The position numbers and the translations under genes were made by a program. From positions 120,517,166 through 120,581,165 of the forward strand of contig CM056576.1 of NCBI GenBank assembly GCA_029721435.1: 64,000 bases of DNA, written 5' to 3'. The stretch comes from Gymnothorax reevesii. Lineage: Eukaryota; Chordata; Actinopteri; Anguilliformes; Muraenidae. How positions within the stretch are numbered: the first letter of the stretch is position 1; the number at the start of each line of letters is the position of its first letter. Under the pieces are notes generated by a model, which saw only the letters and a list, made by a program, of their open reading frames with translations, was not told the origin of the DNA and did not search any database. Shown one piece after another: positions 11,201 through 24,000 of the stretch.

Positions 11201-14200
11201 CAGTGGTGCCTGGGGCGGGGGAGCACCCCCTGCAGTATAACTACACCTTCTGGTACTCGCGGCGCACTCCCGGTCGACCTGCCAGCTCTCAGAGCTACGA
11301 GCAGAACATCAAGCAGATCGGAAGCTTCGCCTCTGTGAGCCATTCGCTACAGTAATAACATTAATATTGGCAATAAAGAAGCATCTACTGTGTGCTCAAG
11401 GTCATCTTGCACAAGGTTACTGTAATCCTGACTTCAGTTATTCGCTTTTTAAAATCCAAGCATTCGTTACCATCTTCACCCTCTTGTTTTTTGCGCACCT
11501 TTTGACGTTGCTAACCTCAAGTATCGCCAAAATCTCGATTGAATGAAAAAATAAAATGCAAATAATTTCATTATGAAATTAATGTACTGTGCTTGCTGAT
11601 CTCTCTCTCTCTCAGACTGCCGCTACCATTTTCCACCACTGTGTGGCACTGTTCCCAACTTGAAAGGTCTTAAAATGATATGGCTCAGTATTGGCCATTC
11701 CCCTTTAGGGAATGCTCCCCACAGGTGGTGCTCATTCTCATTCCAATCTCTTGTTTTTCACATGCTTCCTCCCTTTTTTTTTGTTTTTCCCTCCTTCCAT
11801 TGGGTTGGCTAAGGAGAATAAAATGAGAAGAAGAAGTGAAAATGGGATTTTTAGCAAACTGGCATGGAATGTTATTTTGTAACTTAAATGTCAGTATAAA
11901 GTGACTAGAGGTGAGGCAGACGGCAAGGGAGAGATCCACAGGTCAGCCACTTTCTACCTCATAATTTCTTGCAAGACAAGTGGATGGAAGCTCTAATGTT
12001 TCCTTCCTAGAGACAAATTTTGTTAACTTCCAATAGTTATGTTTTTACTAATTTAACTGATAGGAATCTTTGGCAATGTGGATTATCTCTATTTTTCCAA
12101 TAACTATGTTTTATCTAATTTAAATTATAGGAATGTCCTGCTTGCAAGGCAGCATATGAGTTGAAGGAAGGATGTGAAAGCAAGTGTTTCTGTTCTTCAC
12201 TAACTCCTTGTGTGATAACTGTCTCTTTGCATCAGGTGGAGCAATTCTGGCGCTTCTACAGCCACATGACCCGACCTGGCGACCTTACAGGCCACAGTGA
12301 CTTCCACCTTTTCAAAGAAGGGATCAAGCCTATGTGGGAGGTATGTTTGGCAGTTACAACATTATTGGGTTATTCTGGAATGTTCTTCTGCTAGTTTTCT
12401 TCGACAAATGATTGAATCCTTTTGACCCGTTGAAGAATAAACTTTGGGAATGCTTTTCCAAAATACTAAGCATGTTCTTTTTTTTTTTTTTAATTCAATG
12501 GTGGTTGAATGCTCCAACCAGCACCCCGACCAAGGTACTAGCTTAGAACTGCAGTTGGTCCCCAGGCACTGCTGAGTGGCTGCCCACTGCTCCTAACAAT
12601 AGGATGGGTCAAGTAGATGGGACAAATAACCCCAGGGGGTCCAATAAAGTTTATCTTCTTCTTCTGGTTCTTGTTGCATCAGCGGTGTGAAGTCCCGTTT
12701 AGAGCATTTTAATGACGCGTTTGTGATCTTGCTCCTAAAAGAGCCCCGTTATCACTGGTGGCGTTAACCCTTCATTCTGTTCCCTCTCTGCCAGGACGAT
12801 GCCAATAAGAGCGGGGGGAAGTGGATCATTCGGCTGCGGAAAGGCCTGGCGTCTCGCTGCTGGGAGAATCTGATCCTGGCCATGCTAGGGGAACAATTCA
12901 TGGTGGGGGAGGAGATCTGCGGGGCCGTCGTCTCCGTTCGTTTTCAGGTACTGCCCATGTACTGTCCCCACGCTCTGCTCAGAGGGTCACACCTACTCGC
13001 ACCATTCCTCAGTAGTGTGGTGAGGAGGTGTGTACATCACTTAAACACACATTTGGTCTTCAAAGATGTTAACCTGGTTTCGCATGCTCATTTGTTCTTC
13101 CAAGAAATCCATGCGATGGATATTTAATTTTCACCTCAGTCAGGGAGGTAATGTTTTTACCATTGATGGTTTGTCTGTCTGTTTGTGTACAAGATGACTC
13201 AAAAAGTAATAAACGGATATCTTTGAAATTTTGTGGGTGGGTTGCTATTACATCAGGGAATGGATCCTATTGATTTTGACCGCGACTAGTACCTTAAATT
13301 TCTCATGAGCCATGTTCACTCAGCAAGATTTCAACTGTGCTGCCTTTGCGAAGGTTTGCACTCTCGGAGTGCCTCGAGCTTATTTGAAGTGTATCTGCAT
13401 AAAACCCTATGTCTCAAATTTAATCAAATTTTCACCCAAGTTAGGTAATAAACTCATCAACACCTCCTGAAAATTTGTGTATGTAGACCAAAACTGTGTT
13501 GAATTGAACCAGTCTTATCCAGCAAGGCCATAAGGCAGGGGTCCCCAGTCTTTCCCAGAAAGTGCCTCTGTGGGTGCTGGCTTTCATTGCAACCAAGCAA
13601 TTACACTCCTGATACTACTAATCAACCCCTGGACTCTTTGCGAATAAGCTTGATTAGTGGCATGAGGTCTGTAGCTGCTTGGTTGCAATGAAAGCCTGCA
13701 CACACACCTGCCCTTTCTGGGAAGGATTGGGGACCCCTGCCACAAGGGAAAGGCAGCATAAGCTGAAACAGGTTTCTCTTGTTTCTCAAAAACCCAATTT
13801 GATTTTATCATCTTCCATGGGTGACACTCCAATATCACAGTAGATGGCAATGAATGCTCTTTGAATGAGAACGCCCACAAAATGGCAGGGAAGAACGACA
13901 GCGGCGTTTCGTGCGGTGGGATGTTGGGTTTGAGCCCTCAATGTGCTCGAAGTTGCTTTGCCTGAATTGCCTGGAAGCAAGATACAAACTTTGAGACTGT
14001 GGGTGCTACAGGCCTTGAATTTCACTGTATGACTATTTTCATATATTCCAGGAAGACATCATCTCCATCTGGAACAAAACTGCCAGTGACCAGGCTACGA
14101 CCGCCCGTATCAGAGACACGCTGAGGAGGGTCCTCAACCTCCCGCCCAATACTATCATGGAGTACAAAACTCACACCGACAGCATAAAGTATGCTTATTG

Positions 14201-15274
14201 ATTCACACACATGCACTTACTCGTGCTGCTTTACTTGACCAGCAGTGGTGGCTGCTGAGCTGAAAATAGAGGAGGTGCAGAAAATCCCTTTAAACTGATG
14301 ATTAATCTTGACTTGTTCCCAATCATTTTTTTTTTTTTATTCACTAGTTTTCCATTGGCATGTAAGCACATCGCTTCTTTCTGTATGCTATATTGGGGCA
14401 ATTAAAAATGTTTTGTAAGTTGTTTGATATTTAATACACAAAGTACATGCTGGCATCAAGCATATGCTTCAATGCGGGCTGCCTAACTGGTGCTTCATGT
14501 TTGTTTAAATCAAAACAGGGATAACCAATATTATCTGCATGTCATCACAATATTGAATTAAATTAAGTGAAATTTGCCAAATTTTGCTCTCAGATACAGA
14601 GCTGTATTTCTGCTCCTACCGTGATGAGGAGCAGTGGCTACTCCTGATGTTGTGTGTTTTTGGAGTGGTGTGTTTTCAAAGTTTCTGAGTATTGGTAATC
14701 AAGGAAAATAATTAACAAGTCGACATGGTCTACAACATCCCCCGCCAATCGGGCGCTTCTCATTTTCGAACTCGATCAAGGCCTTTATGGTCTGAAGCTA
14801 CACACCAAATTTGGTTACTGTATCTGTAGTAGTTTCTGAGTAAAGCTGTCCCCTTTATCTCGGACGGACGGACGCACGGACGGACGGAGGTCAAACCTAT
14901 ATCCCCCTCCCACTCCGTGTTGGCGGGGGATAATAACGGGTCAAGACTGATGTTCAGTTTAAAAGGATTTTTGTGCCTCCTCTCTTTTCAGCTGAGCAGC
15001 TGCACAAACCTGTCCTGTATGCACTAAAAGACAAACATATAGTGAATGCAATTTCACAAGTAGCCAAACCTACAGGTACATGCTGTACATGGTTTTTTAT
15101 GCATCCGCCTCCTATCTCATGTGCACTCTTACCAGAAATAGCCAGATTATTAATGAAAAAAGTCAGTTTCTAGATGACTCACTTGGGTCCCTGGTTCCTC
15201 TGGTTGCTTGCTTTTGATTATTCAGGGCCTGGGAGGATTTCCATGGCTTGGTGAATGCCAGTGGGGGGCGCTAA
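7897..15274 (+). CDS. eif4e2: Eukaryotic translation initiation factor 4E type 2 (4EHP), complete
   Basis: Seven coding exons: 7897-7916, 10034-10145, 11200-11334, 12236-12340, 12795-12947, 14052-14188 and 15226-15274 (711 nt, 236 residues, stop TAA 15272-15274). Each junction has AG/GT sites and compatible phase. The start is the ATG at 7897 giving MNNKFDA, the ending is AWEDFHGLVNASGGR, and both match the 4EHP pattern. The first 20-nt coding exon is too short for ORF callers. The eIF4E fold is clear: LQYNYTFWYSRRTPGRP, then HFWR-like EQFWRFYSHM, GIKPMWEDD (cap-stacking Trp region), KWIIRLRKGLASRCWENLIL and NLPPNTIMEYKTH. 4EHP binds the mRNA cap without recruiting eIF4G and represses translation with GIGYF partners. 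The acidic/lysine-rich N-terminus (SGDHDQNED) is normal for this class. Introns carry a Tc1-type MITE, a hAT MITE and other repeats, but coding exons are intact. Confidence 0.97.
10239..10765. mobile_element. Tc1/mariner-type non-autonomous element in eif4e2 intron 2
   Basis: Flanking TA dinucleotides lie at 10237-10238 and 10766-10767. Ends read CAGTACCTGTCAAAAGT and, on the other strand, CAGTACCAGTGAAAAAA. TA target duplication and CAGT ends fit Tc1/mariner. At 527 bp with no transposase blocks it is an internally deleted or MITE-like copy. It starts 94 bp after eif4e2 exon 2. Confidence 0.65.
12030..12134 (+). repeat. Imperfect two-copy direct repeat upstream of eif4e2 exon 4
   Basis: The block 'ccaatagttatgttttt' .. 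'aggaat' recurs as 'ccaataactatgtttta' .. 'aggaat' 67 bp later. Each copy ends about 100-170 bp before the exon 4 acceptor. It is probably an old local duplication of intron sequence. Confidence 0.55.
13131..13380 (+). repeat. Interspersed repeat, plus-oriented copy (CAGGGAGGT family)
   Basis: Contains 'cagtcagggaggtaatg', 'ttgtctgtctgtttgtg', 'gtgggtgggttgctattac' and 'tctcggagtgcc' in that order. The same blocks appear inverted at 26585-26880. It looks like a non-autonomous DNA element or a fragment of one. It lies in eif4e2 intron 5. Confidence 0.55.
13536..13739. mobile_element. hAT-type MITE in eif4e2 intron 5
   Basis: A 204-bp element starts CAGGGGTCCCCAGTC and ends with the inverted complement ..GGGGACCCCTG. 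Flanks are CCATAAGG (13528-13535) and CCACAAGG (13740-13747), an 8-bp duplication with one mismatch. Internal arms (GGCTTTCATTGCAACCAAGC and its complement) match the layout of the element at 417-620. It has no coding capacity. Confidence 0.8.
14747..14936 (+). repeat. Interspersed repeat with CGGACGGACG core (second copy)
   Basis: Same block order as 7165-7335: 'ctacacaccaaatttgg', 'tttctgagtaaagct', then 'cggacggacggacgcacgg', ending 'ggcgggggataa'. It lies in the last intron of eif4e2, 290 bp before the final exon. Confidence 0.55.
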
Positions 15275-18023
15275 CTCCAGGTCTTTTGAGTATCTGCCAA
15301 GGGTAGGTCTCTCATTCTCACCTGATAAAGCTTGCCTTTAGGTCACTGGTACATTTTCAATATGTCTGTAAACACATGTGCAGTAAGCGTGTCTTTATTT
15401 TCCATGTTTCTTCTTTCTGCCTTTCCCTCAAATAGATTTTTATTCGTGATCTGGTGGTTGGAAAGGAGAGTCCAGAGGAGAAAGTCTACATAAAATATCA
15501 TCACTATTTCAAAATAAAAGCCCAAAATGTCAGTTGGGGGCATGGCTGCCCTTAATGTGGCTGCCATCCAGTTAAACCCAAGACGGCATACAAGATGACC
15601 AACTGGAATTCAGAAGACGACAGTCTCTTGCTTTCTCTGGTCCTTAAAGGAGCCTACCTAGTTAAATTCTTAGCCGCTGTGATATGGGCAATAACTGTTT
15701 TAGCTCCTTCATGAAAGAGAGAGAAAAAAAAACCTCAACTTAAATGCGTAATGTGTATGGTAATGTGCACTATACAGCAGGAAATGGTTCCCAGAATGAA
15801 ACAATTATTATTTTAATATATAAATAGACAGGCCTTGAGACTGGTCTACTGTAGTGCAGTATTTTAATTACAGTATTAGTGTTATTTTTAAAAATATATA
15901 TATATTTATAAGTGGACTCTGAGGGATCGCTGGAGGATTCTGTGTTGATTCTTACCTTTGACCTGGAAGTGGAAATATCCCCAAAGGAAATCCTAAAAGG
16001 TGGCAGTCGTGTCACCTGGAGTGTCTCTTTCAAACAGACTGCCGAGCTGCCTATATCACTGTGCCTGGACTTCAGCCCATCTTGTCAGAAATTGAAAATG
16101 CTGAAGGGTTTTTCTTAATTTTGTTTATAAATCAAACATAACTTAGGATTCCAGTATGGAAACTTAACGGCGGCACCGTCTCTTAAGATGCAGGGGGATG
16201 TGTTGCTGCCATTTTCGCGATAACTAGATGGTGCCCAGCCCTCAAGCACTGATCCAAGATCAGTTAACGCAACCCTAATATTAACATTGTACCATTTTAA
16301 GGATCCAATTTTGGGTCAGTGGTAGGAACACTATTAATTACTCGTCACTACTGTCTCGGTATCAGTAGGTGGCGCTGTCTCGCAGGAAGCTCTGTTATTC
16401 TGAAAGAGAATTGTGTTGCCTGAAATCACCTGATTTATTATAGCAATAAATGTCAATTATGCATCTGCTGCTACTGAAGTCTTATAGTGTCCTCCTCTGT
16501 GATGTTACCAATGTTTACTTGAATTTACAATCCTTTAAAAAAATGGAATGATGGGAAAAGATCTCAATAATGAGATGTTCAGAGGTACTGCCCACGGAGC
16601 TCAGTGCCACTTTCTTATTTTTTTGAGACAATTATGTATAAATACCAATGTCTGTATAGTGACAAAAAGTGACCACTGAGTATTGAGAGCACACGAGCGT
16701 TTCAATTTTTTTTTTTGTTTTGCAAAACGAGAGCTGTTGGGACCAACAACAGACATTGAAACATTATCTATGTATAAAATGGCTAGTAAATGGAACACAT
16801 TATTGTTTAATTAGGAAGAGCCATCATTGAAAGGCTGCTGTTGACTGAAGTGTTCAGAAAGCCATAGATTTTTGACTGGCTTGTCAGCAGAGACTAGCAG
16901 GGTTCTGCCGATATCGCCCATCATCAGCCAAAAGCGTGAAATAAATATTCAAATATGGGCTTCTAACACGGCCCATTAAGTTTCATAATCTACCATAAGT
17001 AATTTTTCAGCCATCCTGCCATTGAAAAAAAAAACTATGGGTCAAGATGCTGTCTGAAAAGTGATGTCTTAAAATTCAATTTACTGACAGTATTTTAATG
17101 CATGTTGCTTGAGTTATTTTACACTTGTACTCACAGACGCATGCATATTGGATGTAGCACTTGGCTGGGGAGTGTATCTCAACCTCTGGTAAATCATAAT
17201 TTCTGGTAACGGGCAAGGAAGTGATAACTTTTAAAGGCATTATAATGGGAGGACTAGAATCTTCTAGCTGGATGGAAAAGACTCACTGAAATTGGCCTGA
17301 ACGTGATGGACCAATGCAGAGCCACATTCATATAAGTGGCTAAATGAAAGCCTGATAAGTTCCACATTGGGTTGCCGTGTGCTGTGCACACAGTCCATTA
17401 ATGTTCCACGGACTGAAGTTCTTCCCCATTACAGTCCTGGTCATCTGGACGCATTTTCATGCTGACAGAGGCGGTGGTCTATAGTCCTACAGATGCAGAA
17501 GTAAAATCCTGCATATACAACAACAATACTGGCAGTGAGCAGCTGGGTTGGGAATAATCTATTTTTGAAAATACAAAAAAAAAAAAAAAAACGAGTAGAG
17601 GCTAAATGCCATTCCTGAATAATATTGGGAAAGGTTAAATGATTCCAGTACATAATGTATACTATATGGAAGCTAAGTTGATGTAACTTGTAGGAAGCTT
17701 CTGGAGAATGCATTCCGTGTCTGGAGAGGTAGAAAATCGTCAAACATTACAAGCGGGTAAACGGTAGATGTAAGCCGTGTACATCCTCTACTCCTCATTT
17801 GGTCAAGAATTTTGCCCCCGATGTTGCTCTCTAGCGACTGTAGTTGAGCTGCAGGTGGGTTCTGAAAGCAAGACTTGCCCCTCCATGCAAAATGTTTTTT
17901 TCGTCCCACTGACTGCGATATCGACGCAGCCGCGATGGACCTCTGGCAGTCCTGTCCCGCCAGGGCTGGCGTCCTACCATCTCCTTCCCTCGGATTGGTC
18001 TCTTGGTTTCTTCTCTGCCGAGA
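15275..18023. other. eif4e2 3' UTR and convergent intergenic interval
   Basis: The eif4e2 stop (+) and the scramblase stop (-) face each other across this 2.7 kb. No coding exon is seen. AATAAA occurs at 15513-15518 and 16445-16450, and the second is followed by a GT-rich stretch and is my preferred eif4e2 polyadenylation site. A poly-A run at about 17575-17591 and otherwise AT-rich unique-looking sequence fill the rest. Confidence 0.55.
16445..16450 (+). promoter_or_regulatory. Candidate polyadenylation signal for eif4e2
   Basis: AATAAA in 'tagcaataaatgtc', 1.17 kb after the stop, with 'tcctctgtgatgtt' about 45 bp downstream as a possible GU-rich element. An earlier AATAAA at 15513 could be an alternative. 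Confidence 0.4.
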
Positions 18024-21000
18024 TTAGCTCATTTCAAAGAACATGTGATTCTTAAAAAACAGGAAAGTCATAATTAGTGATTTATCGAGTTATAAAACTT
18101 TTGAGCAATGGCTCTAATTGGTACATCTTTGCATTCTGCACTGTAACGCAGTTGTCACTGAATTCGCTTGGATGTTGTGTTTAATATCAATATACTTACC
18201 AGCAAAAATGTGGCTGCCAGCAGTAGCACCTTAGTTTTTGTGCTCGTTTCCTGAGGGACTTTTGAGAAATACAGGAACTCAGAAAGTGAAGCATGTTGGT
18301 ATATTACACTGCCAACTAGAGTATAAAATTCTAAACTCACTGTCTAATCCAAAGAACTCATGGTCCATGTTGCATTCTTCATTGAATCCCGGCCACTTCT
18401 TCCATATTCGTCCTATTCGCTCTCCCATAGTTGAAAGGACCTGGCCCATTGAAAAAAAAAAAGATTTATTTTGAAGTATGTCTTAAAATTACCTCCTTAA
18501 CCTAATAACAATCACAGAACATTTAAAAATGAACTTTGCCGGCGCGAGTGTATTCTGCCCCCTAATTGTGTAAAGAAAAGAACTTGATTCGTAATACACA
18601 AATAATGCCAGCTATCTTATTGTTTTGAAATCTTGCAGTAACAAGTGAATCTCCCCATAGAAAGTCTAAATTTTCCAATTTCAGTTCACGATGTAGGCAT
18701 CTCTGTGACACCATTTACAAATACAAAACCAATGAAGTTGGCACGTTATGTTAATCGTAGATAAAAACAGAATACAATGATTTGCAAATCCTTTTCAACT
18801 TATATTCAATTGAATACACTGCAAAGACGAGATGTTTAATGTTCAAACTGAGAAACTTTTTATTTATTTTTTTTGAAATAATCATTAACTTAGAATTTAA
18901 AGGCAGCAACGCATTGCAAAAAAGTTGGCACAGGGGCCTTTTTACCACTGTGTTACATCGCCTTTCCTTTTAACGACACTCCGTAAACGTTTGGGAACTG
19001 AGGAGACCAATTTTTGAAGCTTTTCAGGTGGAACTCTTTCCCATTCTTGCTTGATGTACAGCTTAAGTTGTTCAACAGTCTGGGGTCTCCATTGTCGTAT
19101 TTTACGCTTCATAATGCGCCACACATTTTCAATGGGAGACAGGTCTGGACTACAGGCAGGCCAGTCTAGTACCTGCACTCTTTTACTACGGAACCATGCT
19201 GTTGTAATACGTGCAGAATGTGGCTTGGCATTGTCTTGCTGAAATAAGCAGGGGCGTCCATGAAAAAGACGTTGCTTGGATGGCAACATATGTTCCTCCA
19301 AAACCTGTATGTACCTTTCAGCATTAACGGTGCCTTCACATATGTGTAAGTTGCCCATGCCTTGGCCACCAATACACCCCCATACCATCACATATGCTGG
19401 CTTTTGAACTTTGCGCCTATAACAGTCCGGATGGTTCGTTTCCTCTTTGGTCCGCTGGACACAATGTCCACAGTTTCCAAAAACAATTTGAAGCGTGGAC
19501 TCGTCAGACCACAGAACACTTTTCCACTTTGCATCAGTCCATCTTAGATGAGCTTGGGCCCAGCGAAGCCGGCGGCGTTTCTGGGTGCTGTTGATAAATG
19601 GCTTTCGCTTTGCATTGTAGAGTTTTAACTTGCACTTGCAGATGTAGTGACGAACTGTAGTTACTGACAGTGGTTTACTGAAGTGTTCCTGAGTCCATGT
19701 GGTGATGTCCTTTACACACTGATGTCAGTTTTTGATGCAGTACCGCCTGAGGGATCGAAGGTCACGGGCATTCAATGTTGGTTTTCGGCCTTGTCGCTTG
19801 CGTGCAGTGATTTCTCCAGATTCTCTGAACCTTTTGACGATATTACAGACCGTAGATGATGAAATCCCTAAATTTCTTGCAAAAGCTCGTTGAGGAATGT
19901 TGTTTTTAAACTTTTCGACAATCCGCTCAAGCATTTGTTCACTAAGTGTTGACCCTCGCCCCATCCTTGTTTGTGAATGACTGAGCATTTCAGGGAAGCT
20001 GCTTTTATACCCAATCATGGCACCCACCTGTTCCAAATTAGCCCGTTCACCTGTGGAATGTTCCACATAAGTGTTTGATGAGCATTCCTCAACTCTCTCA
20101 GTCTTTTTTGCCACTTGTGCCAGCTTTTTTGAAACATGTTGTAGGCATAAAATTCCAAATGAGCTAATATTTGCAAAAAATTACAAAGTTTACCTGTTCG
20201 AACATTAAGTAACTTGTCTTTGCTGTGTATTCATTTGAATATAGGTTGAAAAGGATTTGCAAGTCATTGTATTCTGTTTTTATTTACGATTTACATGACA
20301 TGCCAACTTCACTGGTTTTGGGTTTTGTACTATCTGTATGGGATCTCTGTCCTAAGCATCAACTGTTTACTTCAAACCAATAATATAATTGACAAGTATT
20401 CATCTCAAAGTACATCTTAAAACTTACTTTTACATAGAACGTTCTATAGAAAGGAACTTGATTGACACATAACACACAAGTGATGCCTTTTTTTTAATGG
20501 ATTTTAGATCTCAAAATCACAAGAAAATGCCCTTATACCAATATTAAACCTATGCAAGCCTGGTAAAGTATATATTTTATTGTAAACTTTCACTTTGTTT
20601 CCTCAAAACCATTGATGGATGCAGCCAATAGAATGTGTTTTAGAGAAGTTTTTTATGCATTTAAGGCATGTGCCCACGAACCTGAAATTCTTGGTTTGAA
20701 TAGCAGCGACAGGGACAACAGGGCCCCTGTATCCTGATAGTAGACGTCCCTTCCGAGTCACAGATCTCAAAGAGAGGGGTGAACATGCTCCATCTGCCAA
20801 CAACAGTAACATCCAACCACTTTCTGAGGTGGGTCAGTCACTCCATCACATTCACTTACTCCTTTGAAGAGTATTTATACATTTTAACCCCTTTGCGCAG
20901 AATACTAATATCGGCGAATTTTCCTGTTGTCCATGGGCCTACTTAAGGCTTTATAAGTCGGTATTTGGGTCACAGAGACTGTAGAAAATTATTTCAGTGA

Positions 21001-24000
21001 AGCAGGACATTTGGAAATTTACTTAGAGTTATTTAGTCAGTAAATTTCGCAAGTTACGGACGCCGGCGTCTACATCTGCGCAGAGGGGTTAAATGTTTGT
21101 GAACATTATTCTGGTTGCGTTCGAGGCTTCAATTGCCTTGAGTTACCAGCAGTGATTGTTATAGTGGCATCTTAAAATAAGACCATTCTTATGCCATAAT
21201 TGTGATTGCGCTTCTAAAATGGTTGACACAAGCTTTTACTCAAAGATTCATGCAATATTGGAAAACGGCAGTGAATCCACATAATTACTGTGAATTATAT
21301 TTTCAGTCCTAGATAACAATGCTCTCAGACCAGAAGCTAAACCATTTAAAACATCACTGCAGCACGAAGGCAGGTCAACTTTACTAGGTAGGAATCAGAT
21401 GGCAATTCCAGTTTTGGAATGCCTAAATCCATGCAACTAGCCCTAAGATGAATAAATGGCAAGAATGTTTGTGGGGTGGAAATGGGAAAGCAAGGATGGT
21501 TCAGTCCTTAAAAAAAGCTAAATTAAAAAAAATAAATAAATAAATAAAAGATTTTGGGGGTTTCAGGAATACCTGTAAGAACTTTATATGGGTCGACCCA
21601 CGGGAACAGTTGGTGGGATCAAAATGATTGTGTTTAAGAAAATGGATATCAAACTGATTACATAAGTTAGGAATTAGCTCAAGGGGCTACGCCGTCTTCA
21701 GGCTAAATCTACACCCCCGCATTCTTAGCCAAGTGCATACTGACAGTCATGTTCTGTGTTTGACCCCATCTAAGTTTAGCATTAACAAGCTGTGAGTGGG
21801 TACATGCTCTGTGTATGTTTGTTCTGGGAATCCATTAATGTAGATTCACTCCACATACCTCTGGTGCACTGTCCCTATCAGCTGGTGTTCTGCATTGAAA
21901 GCCCTCATTTCCATCAGGCAGCATCCGAGGCAGCATGCATCAACTCTGAGGGGCCTTTCAAACAGGAAGACCTGCTGAGCTTGTCGATCATAACCTTGTA
22001 AGGAGCAGGAGCGTGCTGGACCGCAGCAGTGCAGGCACAGGCAGGAGCTCTCTGAGGAGAGCAGTGCAGGACAGTTAAACACTGCCTTACATCCATGGCA
22101 AATGTATTAATGGTGTACTTAAGACAAATTTTTATGGTGTATTTTCATAAAGACTGCAAGAGAGCAAAACTCGAAGTCTACAAAAATGATAGGTAAAATC
22201 CATAACACTGATACTGTGTTAGATCATGTTATATGAAATAATAACAATAATTACTACATTTTTTTAAAAATCATTACTGTTTACATGAAAGGACTGATTT
22301 TGTTGAATAAGAACTGAACGGTCCCTTCCCTTATATATGGACCTGTATCCCACTGTGTCAAAGAACAGAGAAGTCTCAACCAACTGTAGAACAATTTCAG
22401 TTGTGATCATTTGATTTTCCCCTGAACTTGGTAATTAAAAATTACCTTCAACGGCTACATAGAGTTGATCTCTGGTTCCAGAGGCAATGCTGTACGTCCG
22501 TCGTGGAACACAGTGCGGACCTGAAAAATGAACCAAGCATTAGTTCAACAGTGCATTTATATTCAGGACATGTTTCTCTTCTTTTTTCAAACTTTTATTC
22601 TGTCATATTTTTTTAATGCCTCATTGCTCTACTGTCTTCTGCCAACATGGGAGTGCATGAATAATGCAATATTATTATTCTTGTAGCATTTTTATTGACC
22701 TCCTGTGGCTCACATAGGATCTGATTCCACTCTGTGACGCTCTCCTTCATTGCCTCTGTCTGACACGGCGATTACTCTTTCTCAGCACACAATTAGAGAT
22801 CATACCAGCAGTTCAAGTAGTCAGAGCACTACTTGACTGACATGCACAGAGATGAGATGGATAAGGTCTAACCTTGCAGCTCTGGTTTGGCTGTAATGCA
22901 GAGTTGGTTAATGGAGTCTAATAGGCTCAAGCCGTCAACTTTTCCTGTTCCTGTAGAACTATGCTGGTTCCCATCAGTCCAGACCTCCATCTCCATCCCT
23001 AAGGCTCCTCTCCCCAAATCCATATTGCCTTCCTCTTCTGTCTCCTCCTTCAGCCCAGGCACCTCAAGGTTTGGCAGCCGAGGTGACATGGGGTCCCCCA
23101 GAGGCCGTGACCCCAACGATACGTCAGAATCTGCTGGCCGCCTTAGTCTGTGCTGGAAAGCTTGGAAAAGTGTCTCAATGTGTTTCTCCCTCTCCAGCTG
23201 ACCAAACGGGAGTGGCTGCACTGTGACAGCTGACATTCTCTAAAACAGGAAGGAGGAAAGGGTGAAGTTGTGAGAGGCTTTGGAAACTCATTGGCTAATT
23301 AAATATCCCTTATTTAATCTTTTTTTCTGATTGTCTTGTTCCTCAGCTGCTCCAGTCAATTGAGGTCCATCATCTTTATTGACAATCCAGAACTGTTAAT
23401 GTTTATTCATACAGCTATGAGCAAGAAGCTACGAGGCTCCTGAAAAGTTATTGAGCAAGGAACTAGGAAAACATCTTTTGTGGGAATATATTTTTTGAGT
23501 GTGTGAAATAAACGCAGTATGATTGACCTGTGGATCAGCCTCTCCCCATCTGTATCTGTCATGCATCTGCCTCATCTGTGTCTAACATGGTTTAAGATGG
23601 GAATTTTGGGGTATTGTTTTGTCATGTCAGGAATTGGCGAAACATTGATTCTATCAGTGAGCAAGAAATAGTGACGGTATGATGGGAGGTAAGCCTGCAT
23701 GGTTTGAAAAGAAAGAGCACATTTTAGACTGAATGATAGGCTAAAGGCCCAGTCACACAGCCGATCACGCACGAATCACTCACAAATCACACACAGATTG
23801 GGTTTGTGCGTGCTTGTGCGTTGAGAAATTGACCAATTTTTCGGGGTGTCGGGGGTAGAAATCTCGGACGAATCACGCATGAATCGCGCATGAACCACGC
23901 ATGTATCACTTACAATCACTGACATATCGCGCACGTCGACGCATAATAGCAAACACGGTGCAGTATTCCACGAACATTCGACGCATGCCCCACGGATGAA

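Noticed and set aside
15912..16118. 68-codon plus-strand frame after eif4e2
   Set aside because: It falls inside the likely eif4e2 3' UTR, has no splice context or recognisable domain, and its length is expected by chance.
23236..23239. Treating ATG at 23236 as the scramblase start
   Set aside because: The AG before AGA-ATG and the open phase-0 donor at 28058 join in frame to a Met-started exon at 28270. The shorter start remains possible and is noted in the gene entry.
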